Positions 5,863 to 7,133 of a stretch of 7,133 bases of DNA are shown here, in pieces. Origin of the DNA: Lentimicrobium sp. (GTDB lineage Bacteria > Bacteroidota > Bacteroidia > Flavobacteriales > Flavobacteriaceae). Position numbers and translations under genes: made by a program. Location of the stretch: assembly GCA_022758945.1 (NCBI GenBank), contig JAEMQE010000202.1, positions 1-7,133 on the forward strand. Reading direction: 5' to 3'. Below the pieces are notes generated by a model that was given only the letters and a program-made list of their open reading frames with translations, ran no database searches and was not told the origin of the DNA. Within the stretch, counting starts at the first letter, position 1. Every line of letters begins with the position of its first letter.

Positions 5863-7133
5863 ATGGAAGCACCACTTGCAGAACGCATACGTCCGCAAAA
5901 ATTAGAAGATTATATCAGTCAATCCCATTTGGTTGGACCAAGCGGCTCGTTGACGCAACAAATCGCGAAAGGAATTATTCCGTCATTGATTTTTTGGGGA
6001 CCACCTGGAACCGGAAAAACCACTTTGGCACAAATCATTGCCCAAGAATCGAAACGTCCATTTTATATTTTGAGCGCCATCAATTCGGGTGTAAAGGATA
6101 TTCGTGACGTGATTGAAAAAGCCAAGCAAAGTGGCGGACTATTCACCACAAAAAATCCTATTCTTTTTATTGACGAGATTCATCGTTTCAGCAAATCACA
6201 GCAAGATTCATTATTAGCCGCTGTCGAAAAAGGTTGGATAACCTTGATTGGTGCCACAACAGAGAATCCGAGTTTTGAAGTAATTCCAGCATTATTATCG
6301 CGTTGCCAAGTTTATATTTTGAATGCATTTACCAAAGATGATTTAGAGACTTTATTACAACGTGCTTTGAAAACTGATACTTTTTTGGCTACTAAAAATA
6401 TAAAATTAACCGAAACAGAAGCACTTTTGAGACTTTCAGGTGGCGATGGACGCAAACTATTAAATATTTTTGAACTAGTCGTAAACGCTTCCGATGAAGA
6501 CGAAATTGAAATCACTAATGAGCGAGTTTTTGAACTCGTGCAACAAAACACCGTTTTGTATGACAAAAGCGGCGAACAACATTATGACATTGTTTCGGCA
6601 TTTATAAAATCAATTCGAGGCAGTGATCCAAATGGAGCCGTTTATTGGTTGGCACGAATGATTGAAGGTGGTGAAGACGTGAAATTCATCGCCAGACGAA
6701 TGCTTATATTATCGAGTGAAGATATTGGAAATGCAAATCCAACGGCTTTTATTATGGCCAACAACACTTTTCAGGCAGTTACAACAATTGGTTATCCTGA
6801 AAGCAGAATTATTTTGAGCCAATGCGCCATTTACTTGGCGACTTCCCCAAAAAGTAATGCTTCCTATTTGGCTATTGGAACCGCACAACAATTGGTCAAA
6901 CAAACCGGCGATTTACCCGTTCATATTCATTTGCGCAATGCGCCAACCAAGTTGATGAAGGAATTGGGTTATGGTGATGAATATAAATATTCACACGATT
7001 TTGCCAATAATTTTGCCGAACAAGAATTCCTTCCAAATGAAATTTCCAAAACAGTCTTTTATAATCCCGGAAATAATTCGAGAGAAAATTCTACTAGAGA
7101 ATTTTTAAAAAATCGTTGGAAAGATAAATATGG
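5863..7133 (+). CDS. rarA: Replication-associated recombination protein RarA (MgsA), AAA+ ATPase; last residues off the right edge
   Basis: The frame is open from the ATG at 5863 to the window edge, giving 423 codons. The family is about 425 residues in flavobacteria, so only a few are probably missing. The start MEAPLAERIRP is the usual family N-terminus. The AAA+ domain has Walker A GPPGTGKTT (46-54), Walker B ILFIDEIHRF (100-109), sensor 1 GATTENPSF (130-138), arginine finger LLSRC (144-148, Arg147) and sensor 2 GDGRK (194-198, Arg197). The C-terminal MgsA tetramerisation part includes HYDIVSAFIKSIRGSDPNGA and LSSEDIGNA. RarA is a cytosolic clamp-loader-like ATPase that acts at stalled replication forks and single-strand/double-strand DNA junctions in bacteria. 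That role is taken from the family. The gene diverges from the rhomboid gene across 185 nt, has its own likely -7 box, and shows no sign of transfer or damage. Confidence 0.95.
   Translation, partial: MEAPLAERIRPQKLEDYISQSHLVGPSGSLTQQIAKGIIPSLIFWGPPGTGKTTLAQIIAQESKRPFYILSAINSGVKDIRDVIEKAKQSGGLFTTKNPILFIDEIHRFSKSQQDSLLAAVEKGWITLIGATTENPSFEVIPALLSRCQVYILNAFTKDDLETLLQRALKTDTFLATKNIKLTETEALLRLSGGDGRKLLNIFELVVNASDEDEIEITNERVFELVQQNTVLYDKSGEQHYDIVSAFIKSIRGSDPNGAVYWLARMIEGGEDVKFIARRMLILSSEDIGNANPTAFIMANNTFQAVTTIGYPESRIILSQCAIYLATSPKSNASYLAIGTAQQLVKQTGDLPVHIHLRNAPTKLMKELGYGDEYKYSHDFANNFAEQEFLPNEISKTVFYNPGNNSRENSTREFLKNRWKDKY

Noticed and set aside
6312..6903. Two minus-strand open frames (84 and 64 codons) inside rarA
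   Set aside because: They are antisense to conserved RarA sequence. Ser-rich and Cys-rich composition is typical of shadow frames in AT-rich coding DNA.

Overview
The window is AT-rich DNA from a member of the Bacteroidota, most likely a Flavobacterium or close relative. Three things point there. There is a large secreted protein with the architecture of type IX secretion (T9SS) and gliding-associated surface proteins. Promoters match the Bacteroidota -7 consensus TAnnTTTG, and ribosome binding sites are absent. The RlmB, RarA and rhomboid proteins have flavobacterial-type sequences.

Layout, left to right. Positions 1-2404 (minus strand) hold the first 801 codons of a secreted, multi-domain, PKD-containing protein; its C-terminus lies beyond the left edge. 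Positions 2405-2705 carry no gene, only AT-rich hairpins. Positions 2706-2826 hold a decayed copy of the promoter and first 35 codons of rlmB. A perfect 45-bp palindrome (2856-2900) follows, directly upstream of a stand-alone AAA_14/DUF4143 ATPase gene (2917-4077). The intact rlmB (4119-4853, 23S rRNA 2'-O-methyltransferase) comes next. It converges on a rhomboid-family intramembrane protease gene (4907-5677, minus), with a heptad repeat and a probable shared terminator at the junction. The window ends with a nearly complete rarA (5863 to the right edge), transcribed divergently from the rhomboid gene.

The most interesting part is 2700-4225. The ATPase gene with its palindrome sits between a broken copy and an intact copy of the rlmB 5' end. 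The two copies are about 73% identical in DNA by hand alignment, and 11 of the 19 differing codons are synonymous. This looks like two separately evolved rlmB alleles rather than a recent local duplication. I infer that the ATPase cassette arrived by recombination at rlmB, leaving the gene functional and a remnant of one allele upstream. I see no partner gene that would make the ATPase part of a recognised defence or toxin-antitoxin system.

A second theme is promoter geometry. Four starts (rlmB remnant, ATPase, rlmB, rarA) have the -7 box exactly 4 nt before an ATG followed by G, which predicts leaderless or nearly leaderless mRNAs. Apart from rlmB and rarA, which are housekeeping genes, the neighbours share no obvious pathway.
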